64,000 nt of DNA from Pseudoalteromonas rhizosphaerae. Its GTDB lineage: Bacteria; Pseudomonadota; Gammaproteobacteria; Enterobacterales; Alteromonadaceae. Below, one piece after another: positions 8,173-17,308 of the stretch. How positions within the stretch are numbered: position 1 is the first letter of the stretch; each line of letters begins with the position of its first letter. Below the pieces are notes generated by a model that had not been told where the DNA came from, searched no databases, and saw only the letters and a list, made by a program, of their open reading frames with translations. The position numbers were made by a program, and so were the translations under genes. The stretch is from assembly GCF_902498845.1 (NCBI RefSeq), contig NZ_CABVLM010000017.1:1-64000 (forward strand), written 5' to 3'.

Positions 8173-8796
8173 ATGTCTGCCAATTTAAACAAACTAGTGG
8201 TGATGCTAGAAATGCAAAATGCCATGAACACCAAAGTTCATGATCAATGGTTTAGCCAAGGCTTTGAATGGTATCGCGCTATTTGGGTTGAATGCGCTGA
8301 AATGCTTGATCATTACGGTTGGAAATGGTGGAAAAAGCAAACTCCAGATACCGAGCAAGTTATTTTAGAATTGGTTGATATTTTTCACTTCGGTTTATCG
8401 TTACGCATTGATGGTGAGACCAGTTATTTAGAGCTTGCTAAGCAGTTGGAACAACAGTTAAGTGCACCGCAACAAGCTGATGATTTCAAACAAACGTTAG
8501 AAATTCTCGCCGCGTCAGCCGTCGCTGAGAAAACCTTTAACGCCGCAGCCTTCGCTGGATGTATGGCGCAAATAGGTATGGATATTGATGATTTATATCG
8601 AGGCTATGTAGGTAAAAATACGCTTAATTTTTTCCGCCAAGATCATGGTTATAAAGATGGTAGCTACATTAAAGAATGGCATGGCAAAGAAGATAACGAG
8701 CATTTAGTTGAGGTCGTTAAAAGCCTGAATACGGAACATGCTGATTTTGCAAAGCTTGTATATCAAGGCTTAGAGGCTCGCTACCCTAAAAATTAA
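8173..8796 (+). CDS. Dimeric all-alpha dUTP diphosphatase
   Basis: A 207-residue protein of the dUTPase_2 family, which hydrolyses dUTP (and dUDP) to dUMP and keeps uracil out of DNA. The metal-binding motifs of the all-alpha NTP pyrophosphatases are visible: EWYRAIWVECAEMLDHYGWKWW near 34-55 and ELVDIFHFGLS near 72-82. It is unrelated to the trimeric Dut of E. coli; family members are known from Leishmania, Campylobacter and some gammaproteobacteria. GGAAGAG lies six bases before the ATG. It converges on yrfG with a 4-bp overlap. Confidence 0.88.
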   Translation: MSANLNKLVVMLEMQNAMNTKVHDQWFSQGFEWYRAIWVECAEMLDHYGWKWWKKQTPDTEQVILELVDIFHFGLSLRIDGETSYLELAKQLEQQLSAPQQADDFKQTLEILAASAVAEKTFNAAAFAGCMAQIGMDIDDLYRGYVGKNTLNFFRQDHGYKDGSYIKEWHGKEDNEHLVEVVKSLNTEHADFAKLVYQGLEARYPKN

Positions 8797-9443
8797 GGCA
8801 GCATGTCACGAAAATCAGTGACGCTCAAATAGTCACTGATTTCATTGTGCGGTTGTTTACTATCTGGGTTTGCAACCGCCAATAAATGGCCAATACCATA
8901 TTCTTTTGCGGCGTTTAGTACCGCTAAACTGTCGTCAACGAACAGCGTACGCTGCTTATCAAAACCTAAATCGAGTTGTACTTGCTGCCATAAGCTTTGC
9001 TGCTCTTTACTCACACCATATTGATGAGTCGACACCACACCATCTAAATAGTTATCAATATTGGTTTTTTCAAACTTGAGCATGACACTTTCCGGGTGTG
9101 CGTTGGTAAGTAAAATCAACTCTTTACCCGCTTTTCGCAACGACGTTAAAAATGCTGGTACATCCTCACGCATTTTAATGAGGTGCTGATGCTGATATTT
9201 TAGCTCCATAATAGGTAAATTAAGTTGTTGTTCCCAGTAATCTAAGCAATACCATTGGATTTGACCGCTAACGGCTTGATAGCGTTTTAATATATCCGCT
9301 TGGGCTTGTGCCAAACTAATATTCTTTGCGATAGCGAGTTGCTCAGGGATCACTGTCATCCAAAAGTGATTATCAAAATGGAGATCGAGCAAAGTGCCAT
9401 CCATATCTAGCAGCACAGTATCGATTTTTGACCAATTTAACAT
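8793..9443 (-). CDS. yrfG: GMP/IMP nucleotidase YrfG (HAD superfamily)
   Basis: A 216-residue HAD-superfamily hydrolase that removes the 5'-phosphate from purine nucleotides. HAD motif I is LLDMDGTLLD (residues 11-20), motif II is LLTNAH near 113-118, and motif IV is LFVDDS near 167-172. The helical cap inserted after motif I fits YrfG. It is divergent from nudE over 55 bases; nudE and yrfG are also close neighbours in E. coli, which supports the name. Confidence 0.88.
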   Translation of the reverse strand: MLNWSKIDTVLLDMDGTLLDLHFDNHFWMTVIPEQLAIAKNISLAQAQADILKRYQAVSGQIQWYCLDYWEQQLNLPIMELKYQHQHLIKMREDVPAFLTSLRKAGKELILLTNAHPESVMLKFEKTNIDNYLDGVVSTHQYGVSKEQQSLWQQVQLDLGFDKQRTLFVDDSLAVLNAAKEYGIGHLLAVANPDSKQPHNEISDYLSVTDFRDMLP

Positions 9444-9498
9444 AGGAATTTCATCTTATAGGGTTTATTATTGAACTAACTGCCATGATAGCAAATTA

Positions 9499-10077
9499 AT
9501 GCCAATGACACAGAAAAAGCACCCAACACCACCACAAATTCTTCGCACCGAAGTTGTTGCTAAAAGCCGATTATTTACGGTGGAATCACTTGAATTAAAA
9601 TTTTCAAATGACGAACAGCGTCAATACGAACGGATCCGCGGCGGTGGCCGAGGGGCTGTAATGATAGTGCCATTAACAGCTGATAATGAATTACTGTTAG
9701 TACGAGAATATTGTGCTGGCACTAATGATTATCAACTAGGCTTCCCAAAAGGCTTAATTGATCCTGGTGAAACACCAGAACAAGCAGCAAACCGAGAATT
9801 AAAAGAAGAAGTTGGCTTTGGTGCTGAGCAACTTCAGCCACTTAAAGTGGTTTCAATGGCACCCAGTTACTTTAATGCGACTATGCACATATTGTTTGCG
9901 CAACAACTTTATCCGCAAACTTTAGTTGGGGACGAGCCAGAACCATTAGTGGTTGTTAAGTGGCCATTAACCGATTGGCAGTCATTATTACAACAATCAG
10001 ACTTCACCGAAGCACGAAGCGTTGCAGCTTTGCTATTATTAACTAAGCATTTAGAATCAGGAGCTGCGAATGATTGA
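9499..10077 (+). CDS. nudE: ADP compounds hydrolase NudE
   Basis: A 192-residue Nudix hydrolase acting on ADP-ribose, Ap3A and NADH-type compounds. The full Nudix box GX5EX7REUXEEXGU is present starting at GLIDPGETPEQ and ending RELKEEVGF (about residues 90-112). The start could be either of two close ATGs (9499 or 9505). The last 8 bases overlap the start of cysQ, so the two are translationally coupled, as often seen in gammaproteobacteria. Confidence 0.9.
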   Translation: MPMTQKKHPTPPQILRTEVVAKSRLFTVESLELKFSNDEQRQYERIRGGGRGAVMIVPLTADNELLLVREYCAGTNDYQLGFPKGLIDPGETPEQAANRELKEEVGFGAEQLQPLKVVSMAPSYFNATMHILFAQQLYPQTLVGDEPEPLVVVKWPLTDWQSLLQQSDFTEARSVAALLLLTKHLESGAAND

Positions 10078-10867
10078 ATTACTTGAGCCATGTATTGAGC
10101 TTGCGCAAAGCGCTGGTGCTGCGATTATGGCTATTTACAAGAAAGATGATATTGGCCAGCAAGAAAAGTCAGATCACACACCTGTCACTAAAGCCGATTT
10201 AGCCGCTAACGATGTGTTAGTTGCTGGATTAAAAGCACTAGCGCCAGATATTCCTATTATGTCAGAAGAAACACCAATCCCTGCTTTAGCAGATAGGCAA
10301 GATTGGCAGCGCTATTGGTTACTCGATCCAATGGACGGTACCGGTGAGTTTATTTTAGAAAGCGGCGACTTTGCGGTAAATATCGCTTTGATTGAAAACA
10401 ATCGCCCAGTGCTTGGGGTGATTTATTGGCCAGCGAAAGAGACAACTTATTTTGCCAGTTATCAAAATGGTGCATTTAAGCGTGTTGATGGCGTAGAGCA
10501 GCAGATCAATGTTGCCACTCCAGATAACTTAACTTTGGCTGTTAGTCGTCGTCAAAAAATTGAAGCTGTTAGTCAATACTTGAACGCGCAGTTTACAACA
10601 GTTGCTGTAGGTTCATGCTCTTTAAAAGCATGTATTGTTGCTGAGGGTAAAGCTGACTGTTTTTTACGGATAGGGCCAACAGGTGAGTGGGATACGGGAG
10701 CATCGCAAATAATTGTTGAAGAAGCAGGTGGCTGTATTACTGATGCTGAATTTAATCCATTAACCTACAATCAGCGTGAGAGTACAGAGAACCCTGACTT
10801 TATAGTGATGGGTCACCCTGATTGGGAGTGGCAAAAAATGATCAGTCCACACCAAAGAGCGCTTTAA
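10070..10867 (+). CDS. cysQ: 3'(2'),5'-bisphosphate nucleotidase CysQ
   Basis: A 265-residue inositol-monophosphatase-fold enzyme that converts 3'-phosphoadenosine 5'-phosphate (PAP) to AMP and so clears a by-product of sulfate assimilation. Metal ligands are visible: Glu67 in MSEE, then Asp86 and Asp89 in LLDPMDGT, and the WDTGAS motif near the C-terminus. Gly92 replaces the Lys usual after DGT in CysQ (DGTKEF), a small deviation. The gene overlaps nudE by 8 bp. Confidence 0.9.
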   Translation: MIELLEPCIELAQSAGAAIMAIYKKDDIGQQEKSDHTPVTKADLAANDVLVAGLKALAPDIPIMSEETPIPALADRQDWQRYWLLDPMDGTGEFILESGDFAVNIALIENNRPVLGVIYWPAKETTYFASYQNGAFKRVDGVEQQINVATPDNLTLAVSRRQKIEAVSQYLNAQFTTVAVGSCSLKACIVAEGKADCFLRIGPTGEWDTGASQIIVEEAGGCITDAEFNPLTYNQRESTENPDFIVMGHPDWEWQKMISPHQRAL

Positions 10868-10904
10868 TTACTCTATTTGTTTGCTTTTTGTTCGGTTGAA
10901 CAGC

Positions 10905-10933
10905 TTTAAGCAGTTTAACTGTTGCATTATAAT
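10905..10933 (+). promoter_or_regulatory. Candidate promoter of the tRNA-fMet cluster
   Basis: A perfect -10 hexamer TATAAT (10928-10933) lies 17 bases after TTTAAG (10905-10910), a 3-of-6 match to the -35 consensus. A second possible -10, TATACT, follows at 10942-10947 with a G+C-rich stretch after it. The first tRNA starts about 70 bases downstream. Which of the two is used cannot be decided from sequence. Confidence 0.4.
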
Positions 10934-11009
10934 ATGATTCCTATACTATAGCGCTCTCTTCGAAACAGGCTCGCAAATAACGCGAAACCGTTGAAAAAGA
11001 AATTACAGG

Positions 11010-11086
<77 letters not shown>

Positions 11087-11122
11087 ATTTTCTTAAATGA
11101 TTTGGTGCATTGGAAGTTTTAA

Positions 11123-11166
11123 AAGGTCGTCGGTTCACTCTTCACCTTTCACAGCTCCCGCAACCA
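11123..11166 (+). pseudogene. Broken tRNA-fMet 3' fragment
   Basis: AAGGTCGTCGGTTCA followed by GCTCCCGCAACCA reproduces the variable loop, 5' T arm and 3' acceptor end of the initiator tRNA. The middle of the T arm is replaced by about 16 bases that include two 7-base units (CTTCACC, TTTCACA), and the 5' half of the tRNA is missing. It lies between intact copies 1 and 2. Confidence 0.8.
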
Positions 11167-11244
11167 ATTCTTTTAAAGAAGCGGTTACTGTAAACTCTTG
11201 GTGAGAGTTAAAAATCACTAGTCGATAGACTTAAAATATACAGG

Positions 11245-11321
<77 letters not shown>

Positions 11322-11391
11322 ATTCTTTAGTGAGTTGGCTGACTTCTTTAATTAATTAAGTAAGAAGTAAAATAACACTTAATATTTCAGG

Positions 11392-11468
<77 letters not shown>

Positions 11469-11498
11469 ACTGAAATTACAATTTAGAATATTAAACAG

Positions 11499-11523
11499 AC
11501 ACGCCTAAAGCGTGTTTTTTTAT
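11499..11523 (+). terminator. Terminator of the tRNA-fMet cluster
   Basis: ACACGC / GCGTGT forms a 6-bp stem with a CTAAA loop and a T7 tail, directly downstream of the third intact tRNA. It is followed by ATGCCTGAAA, which recurs as ATGTCTGAAA after the copy at 11627. Confidence 0.85.
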
Positions 11524-11544
11524 GCCTGAAACTCAGTGAAATAA

Positions 11545-11567
11545 ATAGCTCGTCGGTCTCAGCTCTA
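11545..11567 (+). pseudogene. tRNA-fMet D-arm remnant
   Basis: TAGCTCGTCGG followed by TCTCA repeats the 3' part of the D arm and the start of the anticodon arm of the initiator tRNA (TAGCTCGTCGGGCTCA), after which the match is lost. It sits between two copies of the terminator module. Confidence 0.5.
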
Positions 11568-11626
11568 CATTAGCCAGCAAAGGCCATCTATTTAAACAAC
11601 CACTGAAATCAAGTAATAATGAATCG

Positions 11627-11650
11627 ACACTCTTAATGAGTGTTTTTTTA
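11627..11650 (+). terminator. Duplicated tRNA-cluster terminator
   Basis: ACACTC / GAGTGT with a TTAAT loop and a T7 tail. The surrounding bases (ACTGAAAT upstream, ATGTCTGAAA downstream) are shared with the terminator after tRNA copy 3, so this is a duplicated module now following a degraded tRNA. Confidence 0.75.
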
Positions 11651-11678
11651 TGTCTGAAATTTAGTAACACGCATAAGT

Positions 11679-11740
11679 TGGGTTACTCATAACCCGAAGG
11701 TCGTCGGTTCGCTCTCCATAAACTCAGGCTCCCGCAACAA
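11679..11740 (+). pseudogene. Broken tRNA-fMet 3' half
   Basis: CTCATAACCCGAAGGTCGTCGGTTC is kept, then the T loop and 3' T stem are altered, and GGCTCCCGCAACA ends the fragment. The D arm and acceptor 5' strand are gone. It is followed by ACTGAAAT and a worn copy of the terminator (GATGAGTGCTTTTT), completing a third tRNA-terminator unit. Nothing else is seen between here and 11824. Confidence 0.8.
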
Positions 11741-11824
11741 CTGAAATAAAGTAAGACAAATTAAATAGGTATTGTTGATGAGTGCTTTTTCATGGCAGTA
11801 TTTTGATAGAACCTAGAGCTTTGG

Positions 11825-12097
11825 CTATTTCCAAAGATCAGGATCTTCTTCTGGACGGGAATCTTTTCTGTCTAATAGCTGCGAAAAGCGATTAGCAAAG
11901 ATACCTAAGTAGCCCCAAGCGGCGAAGAATAGTGCTATGGCTAAAATTACTAAGCCGATGATTTGTAAGCTGTAGTGGCTATAATAGCCGAGGGTGATTA
12001 ATATCACGGCTAGCACAAACAGTGCTAGGCCGCGTAAAAAGCGCTTTAAGCTGAGCTTAGGCTCTGAACCTAAGCGATATATCAGCGGCTTTAGCAT
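11825..12097 (-). CDS. Small two-helix membrane protein downstream of nfuA
   Basis: A 90-residue protein with two transmembrane segments (about 23-41 and 46-68), a basic N-terminus with KRFLRG and an acidic tail ending DPDLWK. It starts 12 bases after the nfuA stop, so the two are probably cotranscribed. No family was recognised and no function can be given. Confidence 0.65.
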   Translation of the reverse strand: MLKPLIYRLGSEPKLSLKRFLRGLALFVLAVILITLGYYSHYSLQIIGLVILAIALFFAAWGYLGIFANRFSQLLDRKDSRPEEDPDLWK

Positions 12098-12109
12098 GAC
12101 TGCTTACTA

Positions 12110-12685
12110 TTAATAGTAAGAATGATCGCCAGCTTTGTGATCAGTAATATCAGCAACACCGGTGATTTCATCGAACTTAGCAATCATTTCTTTTTCAATG
12201 CCTTCTTTTAGTGTGACATCGATCATAGAACAACCATTACAGCCACCGCCAAATTGAAGAACAGCAATACCTTCAGCAGTTACTTCTACAAGGCTTACTT
12301 GGCCGCCATGGTTAGCAAGCTGAGGGTTAACCTCTGTTTCTAACATGTGTTGAATACGTTCGTTAAGTCCTGCATCATCACCGATTTTACGGGCTTTAGC
12401 ATTGGGGGCTTTAAGTGTTAACTGGGTGCCCATTTTATCGGTAACGAAATCGATTTCAGCTTCTTCTAAAAATGGCGCGCTTTCTGTGTCAACTACAGCA
12501 TCAAAGCCGTTAAAAGGAAGACGAATATCGGTGGCTTCTACTGCATCTTCAGGGCAGTAAGATACACCACATTCCGCTTGTGATGTGCCAGGGTTAACAA
12601 CAAATACGCGAATATTTGTTTTTTCAGCTTGGTCAGCTAATAATTTTGCAAAATGCGATTGTGCGGTTTCGGAAATAGAAATCAT
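12110..12685 (-). CDS. nfuA: Fe-S biogenesis protein NfuA
   Basis: A 191-residue carrier of [4Fe-4S] clusters. Residues 1-95 form the degenerate A-type (IscA/SufA-like) domain and residues 100-185 the Nfu domain, with the cluster-binding pair Cys149 and Cys152 in GGGCNGCS. Length and cysteine positions match E. coli NfuA. In E. coli nfuA adjoins gntX and bioH; here a large peptidase gene separates it from them. Confidence 0.95.
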   Translation of the reverse strand: MISISETAQSHFAKLLADQAEKTNIRVFVVNPGTSQAECGVSYCPEDAVEATDIRLPFNGFDAVVDTESAPFLEEAEIDFVTDKMGTQLTLKAPNAKARKIGDDAGLNERIQHMLETEVNPQLANHGGQVSLVEVTAEGIAVLQFGGGCNGCSMIDVTLKEGIEKEMIAKFDEITGVADITDHKAGDHSYY

Positions 12686-12830
12686 AAAACAACTATACTT
12701 GACTAAATTACTCGGATACTGGTTATCATACTCCGCTCATCGCGTTGTCGCCAGTGTTGAGCGTAAAAATTTGGCATCTATTTTAAGCAATGGTAGCGTG
12801 CAAACATTGATCATTTACTGAGTGTTTTCT

Positions 12831-15383
12831 ATGCGTTTGATAATAACAATCTTTACACTATTGCTAAGCTTTTCTTGTTTAGCACAACCGCTTTCATATT
12901 ATTTCAATGATGATGTGAAATTTGATCCAACTATTCCCACTCCAGAGCAGGTTTTAGGCTATGAAGTCGGGCAGTGGCACGTACGTCATGATCAACTCGT
13001 TCGTTATATGGAAATATTGGCACAAAAAAGTGACCGTATTAATTTTGAAGTCATTGGTCGTACCCATGAGCAGCGCCCGCTCGTTATGCTAACTATCACC
13101 GCAGCTGATAAGTTGGCGAATGTGGAGCAAACACGTAAGGCGCACTTGGCGCGTTTAGCCGATCCAGAAAAAGCCAAAGAAACCGATCAGCCAGCGGTCG
13201 TTTGGATGGGTTATAGCGTTCATGGCAATGAATCTTCTGGTAGTAATTCAGCCTTGCTAGTGGCTTATTATTTAGCTGCGGCGCAAGGTAAAGAAATTGA
13301 TACGCTATTAAATAACACGGTTATTTTACTCGATCCTTCATTAAACCCAGATGGTTTAGCACGCTTTGCGAATTGGGCGAATAGTAATCGCGGTATGAAC
13401 TTATCGTCTGATCCACAAACTCGGGAGCATATTGAAAGCTGGCCAAGTAGCCGTACTAACCATTACTGGTTTGATTTAAATCGTGATTGGTTGCTGCTAC
13501 AACACCCTGAATCACGTGCTCGTATTGCTAAGTTTCATTACTGGAAACCCAATATTCTTACTGATTTCCATGAAATGGGTCCCAATAGCACGTTTTTCTT
13601 TCAGCCAGGTATTCCATCACGTAAGCATCCGATCACCCCTGATGAAAATGTCAGTCTCACGAAGGCAATAGGTAACTATCATGCCAAAACATTGGATGAA
13701 CACAACGCGTTATATTTTACCGAAGAAAGCTTTGATGATTTTTACTATGGCAAAGGTTCAACTTATCCAGATGTGAATGGTGGTGTGGGTATTTTATTTG
13801 AGCAAGCAAGTTCTCGTGGTCATCTGCAAGAAACCATAAATGGACCGCTGAGTTTTGCATTTACGATTAAAAACCAGCTGCTTACGAGCCTATCTACATT
13901 TCAGGCTGCGATAGATAATCGCCAAGCATTACTCGATTACCAAGCTAGTTTTTACAATAATGCTATAGAGCTTGCTAATGATGAAGATTATAAAGGTTAT
14001 GTAGTGCAAGGCGGTGCAGATACAACACGTAGCGCACTTTTTTTAGATTTATTGAAACAGCATCAGATCAAAGCTTATCCACTTAATAAAGCAGTAAAAG
14101 CGGATGGTAAGAATTTTTCTGCTAAAAGTTATTTTGTGCCATTAGCCCAGCCACAATATCGCTTAGTTAAAGCCATTTTTAGTGAGCAAAAGCGTTTTGT
14201 TGATAACACTTTTTATGATGTATCCGGTTGGACGTTAGCCCACGCTTTTAACTTGGAGTTTGCAGCAATCAAAAGTGGCTGGGGCTTAGACGTTAGTAAA
14301 AATGCATGGCAACAGCCTGAAAAACCACAATTTGCTGAGTTAGATGCACAGTATGCGTTTGGCTTTAAATGGGATAATTATTTAGCTCCGAAAATGCTTA
14401 ATAAATTATTACAGCAAGGTGTGCAAGCTCGTGTGGCGCTCAGCCCGTTATCAGCTAAATCGCTTGCAAGTACACAGGAATTTGCTGCGGGTAGTATTAT
14501 TATTCCTGCTGGGATTCAAAAAAATCCGCAATGGGTGTCGTTATTAAATAGTGCACAAAATGAGTTTGGTATTGCGATTACGCCTATTACTTCTGGCTTA
14601 ACGGCAAAGGGTGTCGATTTAGGCTCGCGGACGTTAGCGGTAGTTAAAGCGCCGAAAGTATTACTCGTTGGTGGCCAAGGGACTAGTCAATATGAAGTAG
14701 GTGAAGTGTGGTATTACTTAGATCGCTTTGTTGGTGTGGCACCTACCATTGTGGAAATGGAACGTTTTGGTGATCTTGAACTTAGTGATTACAGCCACAT
14801 TGTTTTGGCTCATGGAAATTACAATAAGCTTTCAGATGCTGACAAAATAGCAATTAAAACTTGGGTACGTAAAGGTGGAGTTATTTGGGGCCACAAAGGT
14901 GGGGCTAAGTTTTTAGTCGATCAACAACTATTAAAAACCAGTTATTTATCACGCCGAGATGTTGCCAGCGCCTTCAAAACGGATGGCTTAAACTATGGTG
15001 ATAAAGATCATCTAGCTGGGCGTCAACGTATTGCTGGAGCGATATTTAATACTAAAGCCGATTTAACGCACCCACTTACTTTTTCATTACAGCGTGACAC
15101 CTTACCAGTATTTAAAAATAGTACTTGGTTACTTGAAATGTCGGCTGCACCATTTGTAAATGTGTTGCAGTATACTCAAAAGCCATTACTAGCGGGCTTT
15201 ACCGATGATGTTAATGTTGAGCAAGTAGCGGGAGCGGCTGGTTTAGTGGCACATTCGTATGGTCGTGGCAGTGTGATTGGTATGACAGATGATCCGGTAT
15301 TTAGGGGCTATTGGTACGGCACCAGTCGTTTATTGAGCAATGCATTGTTTTTTGGTCACACATTTAGAGCGAATGCCGATTAA
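12831..15383 (+). CDS. Secreted M14-family zinc carboxypeptidase, large form
   Basis: An 850-residue exported protein. The start at ATG 12831 gives a clean signal peptide ending CLAQ; the frame also opens at GTG 12822, which is less likely. The peptidase domain (about 45-370) shows the M14 zinc ligands His131 and Glu134 in VHGNES and His247 in DFHEMG, and a plausible catalytic Glu324 in LFEQAS. After it comes a long C-terminal part including a glutamine-amidotransferase-like segment (LLVGGQGTS to WGHKGGAKF, about 600-690). This layout is common in large M14 proteins of marine bacteria. It probably digests peptides outside the cytoplasm; the substrate is unknown. It is divergent from nfuA. Confidence 0.88.
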   Translation: MRLIITIFTLLLSFSCLAQPLSYYFNDDVKFDPTIPTPEQVLGYEVGQWHVRHDQLVRYMEILAQKSDRINFEVIGRTHEQRPLVMLTITAADKLANVEQTRKAHLARLADPEKAKETDQPAVVWMGYSVHGNESSGSNSALLVAYYLAAAQGKEIDTLLNNTVILLDPSLNPDGLARFANWANSNRGMNLSSDPQTREHIESWPSSRTNHYWFDLNRDWLLLQHPESRARIAKFHYWKPNILTDFHEMGPNSTFFFQPGIPSRKHPITPDENVSLTKAIGNYHAKTLDEHNALYFTEESFDDFYYGKGSTYPDVNGGVGILFEQASSRGHLQETINGPLSFAFTIKNQLLTSLSTFQAAIDNRQALLDYQASFYNNAIELANDEDYKGYVVQGGADTTRSALFLDLLKQHQIKAYPLNKAVKADGKNFSAKSYFVPLAQPQYRLVKAIFSEQKRFVDNTFYDVSGWTLAHAFNLEFAAIKSGWGLDVSKNAWQQPEKPQFAELDAQYAFGFKWDNYLAPKMLNKLLQQGVQARVALSPLSAKSLASTQEFAAGSIIIPAGIQKNPQWVSLLNSAQNEFGIAITPITSGLTAKGVDLGSRTLAVVKAPKVLLVGGQGTSQYEVGEVWYYLDRFVGVAPTIVEMERFGDLELSDYSHIVLAHGNYNKLSDADKIAIKTWVRKGGVIWGHKGGAKFLVDQQLLKTSYLSRRDVASAFKTDGLNYGDKDHLAGRQRIAGAIFNTKADLTHPLTFSLQRDTLPVFKNSTWLLEMSAAPFVNVLQYTQKPLLAGFTDDVNVEQVAGAAGLVAHSYGRGSVIGMTDDPVFRGYWYGTSRLLSNALFFGHTFRANAD

Positions 15384-15395
15384 TTAGCTTAAGTA

Positions 15396-16106
15396 TTAAT
15401 GTCCTAATGGTGTTAAGCAGGTTACAAATGCCCAAACTTGCTTAGCACCAGCCTTTTTAAGGGCGACGGTAGCTGCATTAAGAGTTGCTCCTGTTGTCAT
15501 CACATCATCAATTATAGCAACTGTTTTTCCGCTCATATCGGTATTACATATAAATGCGCCATGTAAGTTTTTTACTCGTTTAGCTTTGCTAAGTGATGAC
15601 TGTGCTTTGGTTTTCTTTGTACGCTGTAAACTCTGAGAATCAATATTTTCATTTACTAAACATGGCAACCAGCATTGTGATACTTGGTTAAAGCCTCGCT
15701 TTAAAAAACGCTGCTGATGTAGAGGTAAAATAATAAATAAATCTGGCCATATTTCGCTATTTTTTTTACTAACAGTCAGTTGTTGGCTAATAATTAACGA
15801 CAATGCGTTTTTATAATGAATCTGGTTACTAAATTTAAGTTGCGTGAGCCAACCATCAAAAGGGGGACGATACCACGCGCAAGCGAACAGGTAATCGAAT
15901 TGGCAATCAGGAAATAACTCAACCACATCTGGGCGATACAGTAAATTAGCATGTGTGGTTATATCTAATAGCGGCAAATCAGCTAAACAATGTTCGCATA
16001 AACTATGTTTGGTACGGATAATACTTTGGCATTGCACACAAAAAGAAGGAAAAAACCAATCGCCCAGCTGTTGAAAACATTGATGAAAAGCAGTCATTGC
16101 ATTCAT
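15396..16106 (-). CDS. gntX: ComF/GntX family phosphoribosyltransferase-like protein
   Basis: A 236-residue protein with an N-terminal double zinc ribbon (FCVQC at about 22-26 and LCEHC at about 36-40) and a C-terminal phosphoribosyltransferase fold with the PRPP motif AIIDDVMTTGAT near 197-208. It corresponds to GntX of E. coli and ComFC of naturally competent bacteria, where it is needed for transforming-DNA uptake. It is divergent from bioH over 49 bases, the standard arrangement in gammaproteobacteria. Confidence 0.88.
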   Translation of the reverse strand: MNAMTAFHQCFQQLGDWFFPSFCVQCQSIIRTKHSLCEHCLADLPLLDITTHANLLYRPDVVELFPDCQFDYLFACAWYRPPFDGWLTQLKFSNQIHYKNALSLIISQQLTVSKKNSEIWPDLFIILPLHQQRFLKRGFNQVSQCWLPCLVNENIDSQSLQRTKKTKAQSSLSKAKRVKNLHGAFICNTDMSGKTVAIIDDVMTTGATLNAATVALKKAGAKQVWAFVTCLTPLGH

Positions 16107-16155
16107 TCCCTCAAACGCTATTATGAGCGCTAAGTTTGGAGCAAGGTTATAAAAA

Positions 16156-16893
16156 ATGCAAAATGAGCTGGTGTTATTACATGGTTGGGGGATGAATCAA
16201 GGCGTATGGCAGTTGATCTTGCCGGAGCTTCAATTTATGCATAACGATACAGTACGCAGTGTTGATTTACCCGGTTACGGTAATAATCAAACATCGCCAA
16301 AGCCGTATACTTTGCATGCCGCTGCATTACAATTAAGCAATCAATTACAGCCAAACACTACCTTAATGGGCTGGTCTTTAGGTGGTTTATTTGCTCTTTA
16401 TATTGCAAAGCACTGGCCTGAAAAAGTCGCGAAAGTGATATTAGTTGCTGCAACTCCATTATTTGCTGAAGGCGATGATTGGCCAGGAATAAAAGCAAAT
16501 GTATTAGCTGCATTTAAAGAGCAGTTAGTCACTCATCGCGAGAAAACCATCGATCGCTTTTTGGCAATACAGGCGATGGGCAGTGAAAATGCCCGAGATG
16601 ATATTAAACAACTTAAACAGTTACTCAATGAATTTCCGGCTCCACAAGAGTGCGCATTAACTGCTGGTTTGGATATTTTACAGCAAGATGATTTACGCGA
16701 TGCTTTTGCCTGTTGTCCAGTGCCAATCCGTGCTGTATTTGGCCGTTTAGATGCATTGGTACCGTATCGCGCAGTAACCAAAATGAAAGTTTTAAAACAC
16801 GATTTTGAGTATGAAGTGATCGATAAGGCGTCACACGCACCTTTTATATCCCATAAAAAAGAGTTTTTATCTGCCGTCAAATCAATGCTTTGA
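16156..16893 (+). CDS. bioH: Pimeloyl-ACP methyl ester carboxylesterase BioH
   Basis: A 245-residue alpha/beta-hydrolase that cleaves pimeloyl-ACP methyl ester and so ends the pimelate branch of biotin synthesis. The catalytic triad is visible: Ser74 in GWSLGG, Asp199 in RLDALVP and His227 in SHAPF. The oxyanion motif LLHGWG lies at 7-12. Length matches E. coli BioH. The neighbour gntX supports the assignment; the rest of the biotin operon is not in this window. Confidence 0.93.
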   Translation: MQNELVLLHGWGMNQGVWQLILPELQFMHNDTVRSVDLPGYGNNQTSPKPYTLHAAALQLSNQLQPNTTLMGWSLGGLFALYIAKHWPEKVAKVILVAATPLFAEGDDWPGIKANVLAAFKEQLVTHREKTIDRFLAIQAMGSENARDDIKQLKQLLNEFPAPQECALTAGLDILQQDDLRDAFACCPVPIRAVFGRLDALVPYRAVTKMKVLKHDFEYEVIDKASHAPFISHKKEFLSAVKSML

Positions 16894-16993
16894 AAAGTAA
16901 CTTTACGGTGGTTTGAAAAACTCTGCAGTAAAGCTTTATTTTGACTGTTTTATGAGCGATAATTAACCAATATATCATTGGTGGAGGTGTTGT

Positions 16994-17302
16994 ATGCCAA
17001 TCGGATCTGTGTTTAATAACGGTGTTGAAGGTTTTAATCGTGCCAGTCAGGGTATAGAGAAAGCCAGCGCAGAAATAAATCGCGCCAGCATTGAGCAACA
17101 AGACGACGCTCAGCTTGCCCAACAGCGCCAGCTGCAAGCTGCTCGTCCGGAAGAAGCGGTAACCGCTCCTGTGTCACAACCACCACGTATTGATGAAGCC
17201 TTGGTCAATTTAAAGGTCGAAGAGTTTAATGCCAAAGCCAATACGCAATCAATTCAAACCGCGGACGAAGTACTGGGGACTTTGATTGATATTCGTGTTT
17301 AA
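16994..17302 (+). CDS. Small flagellar-rod-like protein, function unknown
   Basis: A 102-residue soluble, glutamine- and alanine-rich protein without signal peptide. The last 30 residues (NLKVEEFNAKANTQSIQTAD then EVLGTLIDIRV) have the spacing of the C-terminal helix of flagellar rod and hook proteins, and the N-terminus (FNNGVEGFNRASQGIEKAS) resembles their N-terminal helix. GGAGGTG lies seven bases before the ATG. It is followed after six bases by the SprA-related gene, so the two form a unit. A role at the cell surface or flagellum is only suggested by the resemblance. Confidence 0.6.
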   Translation: MPIGSVFNNGVEGFNRASQGIEKASAEINRASIEQQDDAQLAQQRQLQAARPEEAVTAPVSQPPRIDEALVNLKVEEFNAKANTQSIQTADEVLGTLIDIRV

Positions 17303-17308
17303 TTTGCC

